Shown piece after piece: positions 44,645-56,878 of a stretch of 64,000 nucleotides of DNA (its first letter is position 1; every line of letters starts with the position of its first letter). The notes under the pieces are model-generated. The model saw only the letters and a list, made by a program, of their open reading frames with translations, ran no database searches and was not told the origin of the DNA. Source of the stretch: Candidula unifasciata (taxonomy: Eukaryota > Mollusca > Gastropoda > Stylommatophora > Geomitridae); NCBI GenBank assembly GCA_905116865.2, contig CAJHNH020004891.1, positions 506,501 through 570,500 on the forward strand, given 5' to 3'. Both the position numbers and the translations under genes were made by a program.

Positions 44645-46574
44645 CTGCTCCTCATTGAAAAAATCAGCAGAAGTGCCGTGGAGTGGCTGCTGCAGCGGAG
44701 GACTGAGCATGGGGTTTCCAAGTGTGCGGTGGCATCGACTGTGATAACGTAACATAACACACAACATAGCCAACATTTAGTCTGAAAAATATCCAAAGAG
44801 AAACACACACAAAAAGTAATCACCTGATTGATGTTATCACACAACCACCATCTTCTTCTACAGTTTATCTATCTTGCACCCTCGACTTACTCAAATTACC
44901 ATATCCTAGTACATCTCCTGAATGTATATATGAGAGCTTACTCTATGTCTTCGCGAATTCACTTGCCTGCATGATTTACACCTACCTCCCTTTATCTCTG
45001 TCAGCGTCTGTGGCTTAGGCATTGTGAACGCGCTTCATAATGCCGGGTTCAATCCTAGCAGCGGATGGTTTTACCTGCGTTGGTTTCGACAGTGGTACTG
45101 AGAGATGGCCGTTCAGAAAGAAATGGCAAACTACTGAACATAAAACTTGCCTAGAAAAACCACAACAGCCAAAAAATGCTGGGGCTAGTTTTGCAATGTC
45201 CTATAAAGGATTCTGTCATACCAATTAATTCCATCCATTCCGCCGAGCACCAGTCACATTTCTATCAATTTTCAGAAGCTGTCTTTAGCCCTGAGCTCTA
45301 AAGATGGGACAAATACTGCCACAGCTGGAGACATTTTTTCTGCAATTGCCTTTAAAAGGATGGTAAGCAAGAGGTATCGCAGTTTAAAAATAAGGCTGTG
45401 ATATTTGTGCCCTTCTTCCTAACACATTCGATTTTGGCAAACCATTAATTAGTGACCTTTACTGACATGCTGGTGACAAATCTGTATAAAGTTGTTTTTA
45501 AGGATTTTTTTCCAGAAATTCTCATGGCTTCACGGCCCATTTTTGTAAGCATTCGCAGGCTGAAGGAGTTGAATTGCCCCCACTCCCCCCTAAAGCATGT
45601 CGTAAAAGGACACTTAAGTAGGGATGTTTTTTTCGAAGTCAGAGCACATCTGCCAGAGAGGCAAGGAACCAACTGCATGCCTACATATAAGCCAGACATG
45701 TAACCCAAATGTGCACACCAAAATCAAGTTCTGGAACAAGACTAAAGTTCAAAAGTGGATGAACAACCAGAACTTTCCATCAGAGTTTCCAGCCGGTGAA
45801 TGTGAAGGAAAAGAAGAAGAGTGGCGACAGCACAAGCCATGGGTGGAGAATTTCTTTTTACACCATTTTAAAAAGAGGTAACCACAGTGAGAAAAGATTG
45901 TTTTTATTTACTACTAGCTGTACCCGGCCACGCATTGCTGTGGCGTAATTGGAGATAGTCTTTTATCCCCACCCCACCCCCCAACCCCACAACTAAATCC
46001 ACCTACTACCCTCTCCCTCATTAAAGGTTTTTAGAAAAGAAAGACAATGGAAATCGCACCTGTCTAATGAAGTTAATGACGCAGTCAATGTCTGCACCGA
46101 CGTTGAGATAGTCCTTGATTGCCCCCCCCCCCCCCCCCCCGCATCGAAGGTTGAAAAAAAACACAGAAAATAGAAATCATTGTTTAATATATTTTTTTAA
46201 TATTAAGGCAACATGGCTAGTGCTGTCACCAGAGCAGATGAGGATATTATTTTAGTCCGGGGTAAAAAGAAAAATTAACTACTGCGGATTCGAACCCAGA
46301 TCTCCCGCTCAGGAACCCAGTGTTCTAACCATCCGACCAAGCAGCCACATAATCAGATAAACGAAAAGAGAACTTAACTATTAGAGATGTGTGTCCCTAC
46401 TAATGTGTCCTGATTAAAACACAATTCAAAACCGCAGGCAATTGTTTTCTAGTAGACAGATACTCCAGATATATTAATGAAACGGCACAACAATAGAAAT
46501 CGCACGTGTCTGACACGGTTAATGAAGTTAATGACGCAGTCAATGTCTGCGCCGACGTCGAGATTGTCCTTGAT

Positions 46575-46607
<33 letters not shown>

Positions 46608-49600
46608 CCCCCCCCCCCCCCCCCCCCCCCCGCCCATCAAAGGTTGTTTTAAAAAAAAAACAGAAAATAGAAATCGTGTTTAATATGGTTATTGTAGCAA
46701 ATATAGAGATAGTCTTGTTTGCGGTACCTCGACCTACTCTATGTATTAAGGCGTTGGCTGCACGTAACTTGCCGGCGAATGGCGGAAGCCTTGCGTTCTG
46801 ACTACGGCGGCGCATGCGCAATTACTAACGTGGCTATAATTAGAAATCACTAAAGTTATAAATATTAGTAGCGAATATTATGGCATAAATTGTGGTCACC
46901 TATCTCTAACAGTGACAGGTTGAATTTCAAACCACGATGGTTCAAAATCCGGTATCAAAACAAACATATCCTGAAAATTTCAGCTAAATCGGTTCAGTAG
47001 TTTCCGAGTCTATAGGGGGCAAACAAACACACAAACATTGATTTTTATATATATAGATAAAGATTTAATTAAAGATCATTTAATATAAGGAACATTCAAC
47101 CAAACTAACAGAGTATACTCACTGTAAAAGATATGACCTATGTAATCCAATATGAATGATACAATGACAAGCTTGATCTCTCATGTGCCAGGTCATCAAG
47201 TCAGTGAACTAAAAAAAAAAATATTCATTGTTTACCCTTCAATAATAAATTAACATTTATGGAACACTTGTTTTATTACAACTTATTGTTAATGTCTATA
47301 CCATACAAAGCATACATGGAAAGAGAAAAAGGACGTAGAGAACGGGGTAGACCAAGAACAAGATGGAAGGATAACACCAGAGAAACTCTACAACAGCACG
47401 ATGTGCCTGTGGTCGAGGCAGCCAGAAGAGCTAGAAACAAAACCTCATATCTCCCTCGACACCCACAGCGGTAACAGAGGAAGTGAAGAAGAAGAAGAAG
47501 TTTGTTAATGTCATAGTTCTCTTCAGGAACCTTGGTATCGTAGCGACTAAATGCCCACTTGCAAGACTAAGGGTATTCACTTTAAACTCACATCAAGTGG
47601 GCCATTTTTCAAAACTGACCTTGGCTTTCAGGTCAACCCAGCCTAAAAACAAGAACAACAAGAGGAACCATGCCCTGTACTGGGAAGTAAAGGCAGCCAG
47701 TGAGGCCGTGACCACATCACCCATTGAGAGCCGAGTGGTCTATACAAATATTAGTCTAGCATTATATGCTCGATGTAACACTGGTGTATAAAACATTATT
47801 TTTTTCACTATAATAAAGAGACAAATAACAGTCCTTCCCCATCGCCATGTGGGTTCCGGGGCCCAATCTTGGGGGAGGAGGCGGGGGGTGGGGCAGACCC
47901 ACTGCTTCCCCAACAAGTATGTCATAACAGTCAACTAACTTGAGGCTTATTCAAAGTCGGAGTGCATCTGCCTCAAAAGCAAGGAACCAACAGTATGCAT
48001 ATAAATATTCTATGTCTGTAAAACGCATATGCATGCAACACTCAGATTCTGTAGCAAGACTAAAGTCTAGTGGTGGACAAACAACCAGAACTTTCTGCTG
48101 CAGTTTACAGCTGGTGGTTAACACACACAAAAAAGAAGAAGACAGGGTCGTCTAGGCATAAAAAGGCATTATTACAGAACATTGTAGATTACCTGAAACA
48201 TCACTGGTAGATAAAACAATGCAAACCAAGAGGGTTTACTCTGGATCAGCGGTATGAGGAATTTTCACAGAACTAATCTTCTTCTTTTTTGTTCACAGGC
48301 TGTAAGCTCTGGCGCAAAGTCTTGGTTGTTCGTCCATTTGAACTTGGGATTTTTTGGCCAGGGCCTGAGTTTTGTGTGTACATCTGTTTTACTTGCTCAT
48401 TTGTGTGCAGTTAGTTGTTCCTTGCCAATCGGGCAAATGCATGGCCACTTTGAAGGAAGCCACCAATTAGTCTACTCCATTGAAACGCTTGTTGGGGAAC
48501 CAGTAGGGGAAGAGGGAGACATGATTTACTTAGATAAAGATGAAAACTGCCAGAATATGGAGAAAGTTGCAGGAAATGGCAAAGATAGATGTTCTCCTAG
48601 CTCTTTTTTTTTTCTATGATATCAATATTCTTCTCAATGTTCACCAACTGTAAACCCCAAACAATTCTGGTTAGTCATCCACTTTTAGACTTTGGTTTAA
48701 TTCTAGACCTTTGGTGAGCTAAGTTTTGCATGCACATCTGTTGTTACAGACATGGCTTATCTCTATGCAGACTGTTTGTTCCCTGCCTCCCAGATGCAGT
48801 CTGACTTCAAAGGAAACATCCGTACTTGGTCGTCTTTTACGACATGCCTGTTAAAATTAAATGTTTAGGGGGCAGCGGGTCAATCCCCTCCCCTTCCTCA
48901 AAGCGGAGTCCCAACACCCATACAGAGAGAATGTAAATCAACATTATATGCTTAAGATGTTAATGTGTTGCTTATCTCACTCAATGGCAAAACAGAAAAA
49001 TGTTCCATTTATTTGTCAATAAAATGCACGAGAAGTGTAGAAGGCTGAAGTAATAAATGTAAATATTCTAACAAGTGTTTGTTAGCCTAGGTTTTTGTTG
49101 TGCATCATCACACTCAGTGGTGTTCACGCCAATTAATGATTAATGCATTTACAAGAGATATAGGCAGGTATGGGTCAGTTCCTTAGATAGACAATGGTCA
49201 CTGAACAGTGCTTATTTATAATACTTATATATAATCAACATATCACAAGGAAGTCAGCGAGAAACAGAACTGAACAAGAACAACTAATACTAATACGACA
49301 ACTGACTATCACTAACTTAACTAAACGATTGTGCATCAATGATCATATAGATAGTAGTAAACTAATAGTATATAAGCATATTAGTATTTGATAGTCAGTC
49401 GCACTGAACAGGACTGTGGTCATCACTGTCACTGTCTCCTTGCATTCCATAACATTAACAATAATTTAATATGATATAAATTAAGTGGCAATCTCCTGGA
49501 CTTAACAAATTGGATATCTGACGAAATAAACGATATGAAAACCCAATATTTACCCGTACAAAGCCTGGCTACCTACAGGAGCACACAAGCGGCGATTGTC

Positions 49601-49647
49601 ACAAAGAAAACTCACGGTATCCTGTTCTCGCCTTCCCTGGCGGCCAT
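44645..49647 (-). CDS. Weak candidate multi-exon gene, product unknown
   Basis: Four minus-strand segments chain with GT-AG signals and matching phases: 49647-49616 (ATGGCCGCCAGGGAAGGC, good start context, strong GTGAGT donor, 32 nt), 48238-48193 (KPSWFALFYLPVMFQ, hydrophobic, donor CAG|GTAATC), 47208-47123 (T-rich acceptor, donor GTGAGT, 86 nt) and 44738-44645 (94 nt). I do not recognise the product. The second acceptor (ccagag) is poor, the third segment can be read in two frames depending on the acceptor, and the fourth is also open on the plus strand with its own good acceptor at 44636. The first segment is the most convincing as a real first coding exon; the chain as a whole is speculative. 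Confidence 0.22.
45005..45225 (+). mobile_element. R3 SINE
   Basis: Head GTCTGTGGCTTAGGCATTG, B-box GGGTTCAATCCTAGCAGC, end AATGCTGGGGCTAGTTTTGC. Confidence 0.85.
45590..45825 (+). mobile_element. R1 copy, 5' truncated
   Basis: From AAGCATGTCGTAAAAGGAC to CGGTGAATGTGAAGGAAAAG. Confidence 0.75.
45915..47065. mobile_element. Composite element with internal direct repeats, tRNA-like SINE and poly(C)
   Basis: Starts CTAGCTGTACCCGGCCACGC and ends TTTTTATATATATAGATA. An internal block (GTTAATGACGCAGTCAATGT) occurs at ~46070 and ~46525. Between them, 46240-46375 on the minus strand is a tRNA-like unit (GCTTGGTCGGATGGTTAGAA, GGGTTCGAATCCGCAG). Poly(C) runs at 46124-46140 and 46578-46631. The AATCGGTTCAGTAGTTTCCG segment near the end is of a type seen at LINE 3' ends; family assignment is uncertain. 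Confidence 0.55.
47300..47505 (+). pseudogene. LINE ORF2 C-terminal relic with (GAA)n tail
   Basis: Reads GRRERGRPRTRWKDNTRETL, AARRARNKTSY, stop, then GAAGAAGAAGAAG. A second LINE end in the window sharing the R1-type tail. Confidence 0.7.
47530..48145 (+). mobile_element. R2 (47530-47815) then R1 (47845-48145)
   Basis: R2: decayed head ATCGTAGCGACTAAATGCCC, body TCAGGTCAACCCAGCC, 3' part to TATGCTCGATG. R1: CATGTGGGTTCCGGGGCCC to AAAAAAGAAGAAGAC. Confidence 0.8.
48272..48520 (-). mobile_element. R1 copy
   Basis: Reverse orientation, tail side at 48272. It abuts the second segment of the weak minus-strand gene candidate. Confidence 0.8.
48625..48925 (-). mobile_element. R1 copy, old
   Basis: Reverse orientation from ATTCTTCTCAATGTTCACC to CCCAACACCCATACAG. 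Confidence 0.75.
48930..49600. other. No gene recognised
   Basis: A+T-rich, unique-looking; no repeat family of this list. Confidence 0.5.
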
Positions 49648-50013
49648 GTTTAAAAATTGAACGGCTGTCACATACAACGAGCAAGACACAAATATTCTTC
49701 ATCCTTTCTTCAGTTTATTTAAAATGTCAAAAAATATATATATAAATTATCATTTGAATATTTGATAATTTGCAATTTTAAATTATTAACACTACTTGGT
49801 AATATAGAGTTTAAGTGATGAAAATGAGTATGAGGGAGGGGTTTCTAGCAGCCAGGTAGTAAAGACTTTTTCTCTCCCCTGATTCTGATCCTTAGACTGG
49901 TTAACTGGTCGTCTTCCGTCTCCACAATTACGGTTGTCCTTTTCCGACTTTTACCAAAAAGTGTTGCCATTTCATCCTGAGGTTTAAAAATCTCAACATG
50001 GAAGGCAGCTCAA

Positions 50014-50397
50014 CATCGGCGACCGGGTGATTCAATGGATGGCCGGTAGATGACTTCTCAGCCGGTCGGGACAGTATTTGGGTCAGTCTCCCTTGACCGC
50101 ATCAACACTGCAGGAGTCCTTTTTAAGGTTTCTTGGTGGCGATCCCATCCCATTTTTAGCCCCAACCCCCTTCCAGTTGTTACGTTCAACCAGCATATCC
50201 CAAGGGGGAGCTTTTGGTTATAACTATGACTAGGTTTATGTACGCTATTTAAAATGGCTTCACATTGCTCGCCACCAAGAAACCCTGAAAAGGACTCTTG
50301 CAGTGTTAACGCGATCACATGAGACAGACCCAAATACTGTTCCGACCGGCGATAAAGCCGTCTACTGGCCAGCCAAAGGACGACCCGGTCGCCGATG
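50014..50397. mobile_element. Large foldback (~135-bp arms)
   Basis: ATCGGCGACCGGGT at the left pairs with ACCCGGTCGCCGAT at the right. Inside, GACAGTATTTGGGTCAGTCT pairs with AGACAGACCCAAATACTGT and CTTTTTAAGGTTTCTTGGTG with CACCAAGAAACCCTGAAAAG. Loop ~115 bp. Confidence 0.85.
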
Positions 50398-50619
50398 ACT
50401 TGGTGGCGAGCAATGCTAAGCCATTTAATATGGCACAAATAAACCTAGCCACATTTATAACCTAAAGCTTCCTCATGGGGAGGATGCTGATTGAACGTTA
50501 CGAATTTTATTTTTCCTGCAAAGCAAGTCAAGTCCAGGCACACCAGCAAGGCAGATCCCAGATACCATGTTCAACCTCGTAAGAAGTTAGAATTAAGGTA
50601 ACCGTAGCTGTTACACCAC

Positions 50620-51035
50620 CCATGGTCAAGGGCATTCTCTGGGGTGATACAGTCAATTTTACTAGATGTCACTTTTTCTCGCCAACGCTACTCGTGGTAT
50701 TTGTTTTAGGCTGGATCGATATAGGAACCTAGGTCAATTTATAAGATCCCTGTGTGGGTTCCGGGCCCCATTGTGGGGAAAACAAGAATAGACCCACTGC
50801 CTATCCAAAAGCATGTCGTAAGAGTCGACTTATTGGGGAGCTTTCTTCGAAGTCGTAGTGCATCTGCCGGAAGGGCAAGGAACCAACAGTCTACATTAAA
50901 GTGAATCAGATCTGTAAAACTGATGCACACGCAACACTCAGGTTCTGGAGCAGGACTGCAGTTCAGAGTGGACGAACAACCAGAACTTTCCGCCAGGGTG
51001 TACAGCTGGTGAACGCAAAGAAGAAAAAGGAGAAT
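50620..51035 (+). mobile_element. Old R2 (minus, 50620-50735) then R1 (plus, 50743-51035)
   Basis: R1: CCCTGTGTGGGTTCCGGGCC to GGTGAACGCAAAGAAGAAAA, full length. Confidence 0.8.
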
Positions 51036-51142
51036 TTAAAAGAATACGTTTGGGGGGTGGGAATCAAGGCCGGGGGGAGGGCCTTAAGCTATATAAAGCC
51101 CAAAGGCCGCTGTCGTTTTAAATTATAGCAGTTAATCTCATA

Positions 51143-51345
51143 CCTGGCTCGCTAGCTCAGCTGGTTAAACAGCCTGCTCGGCGACCGCGTGACATACTCC
51201 TTGTGGTCCGAGTTTGCGCAATGGGGTAGGCAGAAAAGACACATATTTCCCAGATTTACGGTATCTCTAACGGAATCAAGGCCAAAGGGTTTCGATGTCC
51301 ATAGTACCAAGCCAAGGGGTTTCTAACTCTGTGTTTCTGGGTCAG
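51143..51345 (+). mobile_element. R4 tRNA-headed SINE
   Basis: Head GGCTCGCTAGCTCAGCTGG, body GGTAGGCAGAAAAGACAC, CAGATTTACGGTATCTCT. The B-box is degraded (CCGAGTTTGCGC). Confidence 0.85.
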
Positions 51346-51564
51346 TTTGAAAACAAAAATATATCAAATAACTAAAATATGTAAGTTAATTAAAAGGCCG
51401 TCTTAACGCATGCGCCCGCTTGGCGCCTGCCCGGAGACCCTACTAATATAGACACCCAGTGCTAATCTGTGTGTGTCAAATGACTTGCCATTAAACAAAA
51501 ATATGTTTCACGTTTAAATCCTTTCTGTTTAATATAAAGTTGAAATATACCCCCCCCCCCCACC

Positions 51565-51618
<54 letters not shown>

Positions 51619-51680
51619 ATCTCTCTCCCTCTCTTTCTTTCTCTCTTTCCTTCTTTCTCTCTTTCTTTCTCTCTCCTCCC
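51565..51680. repeat. (CT)n microsatellite
   Basis: About 60 bp pure CT, then CTTT-type variants. Confidence 0.97.
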
Positions 51681-52182
51681 TTCTATAATGAATTATATAT
51701 GCGTGGGCGATATACTAGATTGTAAGTGTGATTCATCTAAGTCCCCGGCGTTGGACACAACCTAAACTTGGTGGCAGTAAAGGCAGCTAAAAGTTGTCTA
51801 CAATCGGTAAGATTCTTTGACTTTGTTCGGCATCTATGTTCATTTTTTTTTTTTTGCTCATTGGGGGAGTTTAATGACATCGTCTTTAGGAAGAGATTGT
51901 GGGGTCAAGCGTCTGTTTGACACATGCTAGTCAGCCTAGTTTGATACTGGGAATGCGCTGTTAAAGAAAACAAAACAGGCTCTGTGTTCCCTTTGATCTG
52001 ACATCAATAGCTGGTGAATACAAGAAGAGAGGCAGTGGGATTAAGCACCCCCCAAAAATGGAACACCTGGAAACAGTCTTTCTCAAAATTCTTTGGCATT
52101 GCGAGCTGCACAAAATAAAATAAAAACAGTCAATGTCCGCCAGTTATAAATTGTGAATATAGTCTGCGTCTTAATAGATATG

Positions 52183-52471
52183 ATTCCCCGTGTGGGCTCT
52201 GTGGCCCTATTATAGGGAAAAAACAAGAATAGAACCACTGCCTACCCAAAAGCATGTCGTAAGAGTCGACTAATCGGGAGCTTCCTTAGAAGTCGGAGTG
52301 CATCTGCCTGAGAGGCAAGGAACCAGTATTCTGCACACAAATGAGTCAGATCTGTAAAACGGATGCACACGCAACACTCAGATTCTGGAAAAGGACTGCA
52401 GTCCGAAAAGTGGATAAACAGCCAGAACTTTCCGCCAGAGTTTACAGTTGGTGAACGCGAAGAAGAAGAAG
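52183..52471 (+). mobile_element. R1 copy with 10-bp TSD
   Basis: TSD AATAGATATG at 52173-52182 and 52472-52481. Confidence 0.93.
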
Positions 52472-52509
52472 AATAGATATGGTGGATCAGCAAGCTGCCA
52501 GAAGAGGTT

Positions 52510-53100
52510 CTTCTCAGTAAATGCGGCCGGCGTGATGTTGACCACATCACCAACCGAGGGCCGATTGGTTTATAAATATAGGTCTAGCCCTATATGCCCA
52601 ATACGCATAAAGGCGTGGAAAAGAGACAATAAATTTTCTTACATTTATTTTCGCAAGCATGAAGATGGGCATCAGATATCAAGGACACGTGAAAGTTCGG
52701 AAGGAATGAGTGACTTTCCAGCCTACAGTGATGATAGCGATGTTCTGCCAGGGACATGCCAACAATCCGGATTAAGGGCTGTTGACGTTGGTACTTTCAT
52801 ACTAATTTGGTACTATTTCACCCTTGGCCAAGCAAAACTGTACTTTTCGTACCACTCCCAAATCCTCACCTAGCAATAGGTGTTTCGTCCTTTTTAGGAC
52901 GAAATTTTTTGTTACTTGAAGCCCCACTCTGGCTTTGCCAGGGACCGCAATATAGGCAGGCCATAAATATGGCCGATTGTCTGAACGCGGTTTCTGGGAC
53001 CTCTCCACGGCGATCCTCATCCACATGGTGGCACTTTGTGTCATCGGGTGTTTATCGCTTGTGTGATGTCCTAGTGGGGTAGAAAGTCAGTCAGTCAGTC
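52510..53100 (+). mobile_element. R2 3' part, LINE end, then R5 copy
   Basis: 52510-52628: R2 body from GCGGCCGGCGTGATGTTGACC. 52640-52770: LINE 3' end (GATGGGCATCAGATATCAAG ... GTTCTGCCAGGGACATGCC). 52890-53100: best R5 copy (AAATTTTTTGTTACTTGAAG, ACATGGTGGCACTTTGTG) with an AGTCAGTCAGTCAGTCAG tail. Confidence 0.75.
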
Positions 53101-53444
53101 AGACCACTCCCAATGTTTTGGTACGTTTTTAGAAATTGTGCATCCCTATTTTAAATTCTGCAGTTTTACGCTGGATCCAGGAAGCGTTACTGAAGGAAGA
53201 CTGATGCCAGTTCTGCCAGTGGTAGTGTAATTTTCCGGCATTGTTAAAGATGAACATTAAGAGCTAATTAATAAATAATGCATAAACTAAAAGTACAATA
53301 TCAACCATCTAATGCAGAAATAAAAAGACAAATATTGGTTTAAAATTTCAGAAAAAAAGTGCGAAGATGAAAATCGCTTTCCATTAGTATCAACATTTAT
53401 GCTTAATCCTTTAAAATTACTCGTTTTACTGGAACTGCAGTTTT

Positions 53445-53446
<2 letters not shown>

Positions 53447-53508
<62 letters not shown>

Positions 53509-53510
53509 TT
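53447..53510. repeat. (CT)n microsatellite
   Basis: About 60 bp pure TC dinucleotides. Confidence 0.97.
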
Positions 53511-53514
53511 TCTA

Positions 53515-54400
53515 CTAACCTGGTACCTTTTCAAAAAACATTTTGTACTGTCACTACTGTCGGTATGTACCACTTTTAAGGCGGTGTAGATATTTGGTAC
53601 TATTGCCCTAAAAATTTTTTTGAAAGTTATTAAAGCAAACCCTTAATTAGTCTCATTGTCGACAATGAGGTTGTGGGTCTACGCATTGTTTCCTCCAAAA
53701 TGAGGAAATTATTATTCCTCCTCCCACACACGCCCTTCACATTTTCTAGGCAAAATGTATGTGTGATGGGCAGGGGGTACTCTTCCTTTCACTAAATTAA
53801 CAACAAAGGGGGGAGGGGTGGTCTGTGGGGATGGGGGATGCCACACCAATCTTGTCAACTTAGGTAAAAAGATGGGGGAGCGTGGCTCACTCTGCTTGTT
53901 CACCTTTAAATCACATAATTGAGGGTTTAGCCCCCCCCCCCCCCCAAACCACGCTTTCCTTACTAATTTCCTACACAAATAATTAGGTGGAAAGGGCGCA
54001 AGAATGGGAACACTCAGGTCCTTGAGTGCCCATACATAAAAAAATTAACTGAGGGTGGGGGGGGCACTTAATTGCTTCCAACTCGATAATTGTAAGGTGG
54101 CTTTGATCCCAATTTTTAACTAATTAAACACATTATATTTTTAAAGTATTTATTTGTTCTTTTCACATTGCCTCAAACATGTTATAATATTTATTTGTCA
54201 ATCAGCAAATAATAATAATAATTATTATTAATGTGCTGAATGTCAAATATGTATAATAAAACACTTGCACTAATATTAAATGTATATACGTAGTCAAATG
54301 GAGGTGGGTCTCTTAATATCCCAATGAAATTACTGGAAAAGGGTGCGGGCGGCCTCTAGAAATCTGAGCCTACAGGCCCCGGTGACTATGCTCCGGAACC
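53515..54400. other. Intergenic DNA upstream of NAA50, no gene seen
   Basis: G-rich and poly(C) stretches at 53800-53960, then A+T-rich sequence. The NAA50 promoter should lie between ~54340 and 54550; no TATA box is obvious. Confidence 0.45.
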
Positions 54401-54562
54401 TCGCACGGTGTTTGAGAACAGTTCACCTCCTCTTGTTCACATCGCCCGTGTACCTGGCAACCTGAACGGTTGGACTAAAAATTTCTACTTCCGCTGGCGC
54501 GGTGAATGTCTGCTGTTTGCATGTGAAGAATCTCACACGGAGTTTCTGTCCACAAAAACAAA

Positions 54563-54570
54563 ATGACCAA
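54563..54570 (+). CDS. NAA50: NAA50 coding exon 1: 8-nt coding part (ATGACCAA)
   Basis: ATG ACC AA followed by GTATGT donor. Joining to GGGTCGC of exon 2 gives M-T-K-G-R-I-E-L, aligned with human M-K-G-S-R-I-E-L. AAA precedes the ATG (good context). The 5' UTR lies upstream; the region 54400-54560 is G+C richer than its surroundings. Placed by frame logic and similarity only, so a different first exon is possible. Confidence 0.75.
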
Positions 54571-56671
54571 GTATGTATACTCATACAGAGGGAGGCAGAT
54601 ATAATTTGGAAACAGAAAGATTTAACTTAATAGTTCAGTCAGACTGGCATTGTGTGTCTATCCCTTAACACTTTTGGGTTTTACTGACCGATGACCCTGC
54701 GGCTGTATGAAAATGAGGGTGCTATCAAGTCAACTATTTATTAATAATATTTAGTATTAGTAAACTTATGAAATAATAATATACAAAATTAGGACGAGTA
54801 ATAATAAAATATTAAGAAGTCGAGAATAATTAAAAGCATAATATTTTTAACAGTAACCAGATGACATAAGTTTAGGTAATAATAGTAATAACTAATAGCT
54901 AAATATAAAATTGAGAATTTTAAATTTTACGTTGATTAATTAATAATTATAAATGAAAATGAGTTTTTAAAAAATAAAATAAAACGAATGATAAAATTGA
55001 CAAAAATTGTCCCCGCCCACCACAACTGTTTGGACAGATCTAGAAAACTACTGCAGTATTAATGTAAGGAAAAAAATAATACTCCATTCCAGATTATTCA
55101 GCATGCTTTAACCAAATATTATAATTATACAGTAAGAAGATTGCCATTGCCAGTTGTCCAAGAAAAATTCCAAATTTGATCCTCTTTCAGCCGCCCGAGG
55201 GCCTGCTATATTGAAGAAGGGTCCTTTGCTGTCTTATATGGTTTCCTTTTATTTGTGGTGTGTAGACACACCTGATATTATTGTTGTTTGCTTCCTTGCT
55301 GTGCTGCGTTGTTTGCGGTTTTGGGTTCTGGTGTGTTCCAGATCTCTTTGCGGTGATATTGACGGGTACTAGCTGACTGTTGCTGGTGCTCAGTAAGAAG
55401 ATAATTTGGTTCTCCTTTAAATAACGGTCGCTAGCTGGAAGGTGACGGTCGCTTAGTCGGAGTTCAGTCCCCTGGCTGCAGTGCAATCATGGAGTGGACA
55501 AGGCACAAATAAAAAAACACAGTGAATTCAACATGGCATCTAGACCACGCGCTGCGACTCACATTAGCCTAACCCTAACCCTATTCCTAATTATGTGATT
55601 TGTGTCGTTCCCTCTTTTCCACTCCGTAATTGCACTCAGCCAGGGGACTGAACTCCGACTAAGCGGCTGTCGCCGTCCAACTAGCAACCGTTATTGCAAG
55701 GAGAGCTGATAGTTCAGTATTACACCTAGTGATGTTTTTGGCAGATAGGGTCACAGTCTCACACATGCCTCAGTGCTTTTCTGCCTGGGTTCCAGAAATG
55801 CCCTTTCAGGAAAAGGCGGGGAGGGGGGGGGGGCATGGATTGACCCACTGCCACATTTAAAAAGCAAATAATTACTGACTTATTGCTGAAATTAGATTTC
55901 ATCATCATCAATATTATAAACCACTTCTGCAATTAAGTGTCATGGGAGGAATTATTTGTAACCCAACGCACGCTGGCTGCAACTGACTACTTTCATGCTT
56001 TGAAGGCATAGAGTGACTTTAATGTTGTCGATCCATTTTTTCACTGCCATCCTCTTGATCTTGTAGCTGATCTTCTTAGATGTGATGGTATCGGATTTTG
56101 CTGCATTCTAACAAGTTTCCAAACCACTTGCTCTGCTGTTTCTCTATATATCTAGTACAAGTGTTGTTCCCAAAAATGTGATTAATCGTATCATTATTTA
56201 CTTGATCCCGGAGGTTTAAGTTGGCAGTTTTTCTCAGGCATCTCATCTCGCAGGTGGTGATTTTGCGTATATGGGCTTTAGACAGTGTCCATGTTTGGCA
56301 CTGGTAGCTGAATGTTGGAATGAATATGCTGTTTATAGTCTTGTCTGTTTGCACTCATAGTTATGTTTGGATGTCCTAATAATGATGACATTTGGTATAA
56401 TTTGCACTTGCTTTCTGACATGTGGTTTCTATTTCCCTGTCAGTTCTACCATCTTCTGTGACTATACTTCCTAAATATTTAAATTTCCTAACTTGATTCA
56501 GGCCAGAACCATTCAGCTGTTTAAGGGTAAATACATAATTTCTTTAGGAGTAAAACCCATACGAGCAATTATGAATGTATTATTAATTACTTGTAAAGAG
56601 GCCAGTGTAAGTCTCCTACTGCAGGAGCAGAATAGAATTGGGTGATTACCTGCAGTTTCTTACCACAAAGT

Positions 56672-56745
<74 letters not shown>

Positions 56746-56821
56746 CTATACTATATATTTTTTCTACTGCGGGGGGTCAGTATATAATTGGGTGATTACC
56801 TGCAGTTTCTTACCACAAAGT

Positions 56822-56878
<57 letters not shown>

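Noticed and set aside
46240..46375. Possible tRNA gene (minus strand)
   Set aside because: Good A and B boxes, but acceptor ends do not pair convincingly and it lies inside a composite repeat.
55154..55486. ORFs on both strands near 55.2-55.5 kb
   Set aside because: Overlap a foldback arm; no similarity or splice signals.
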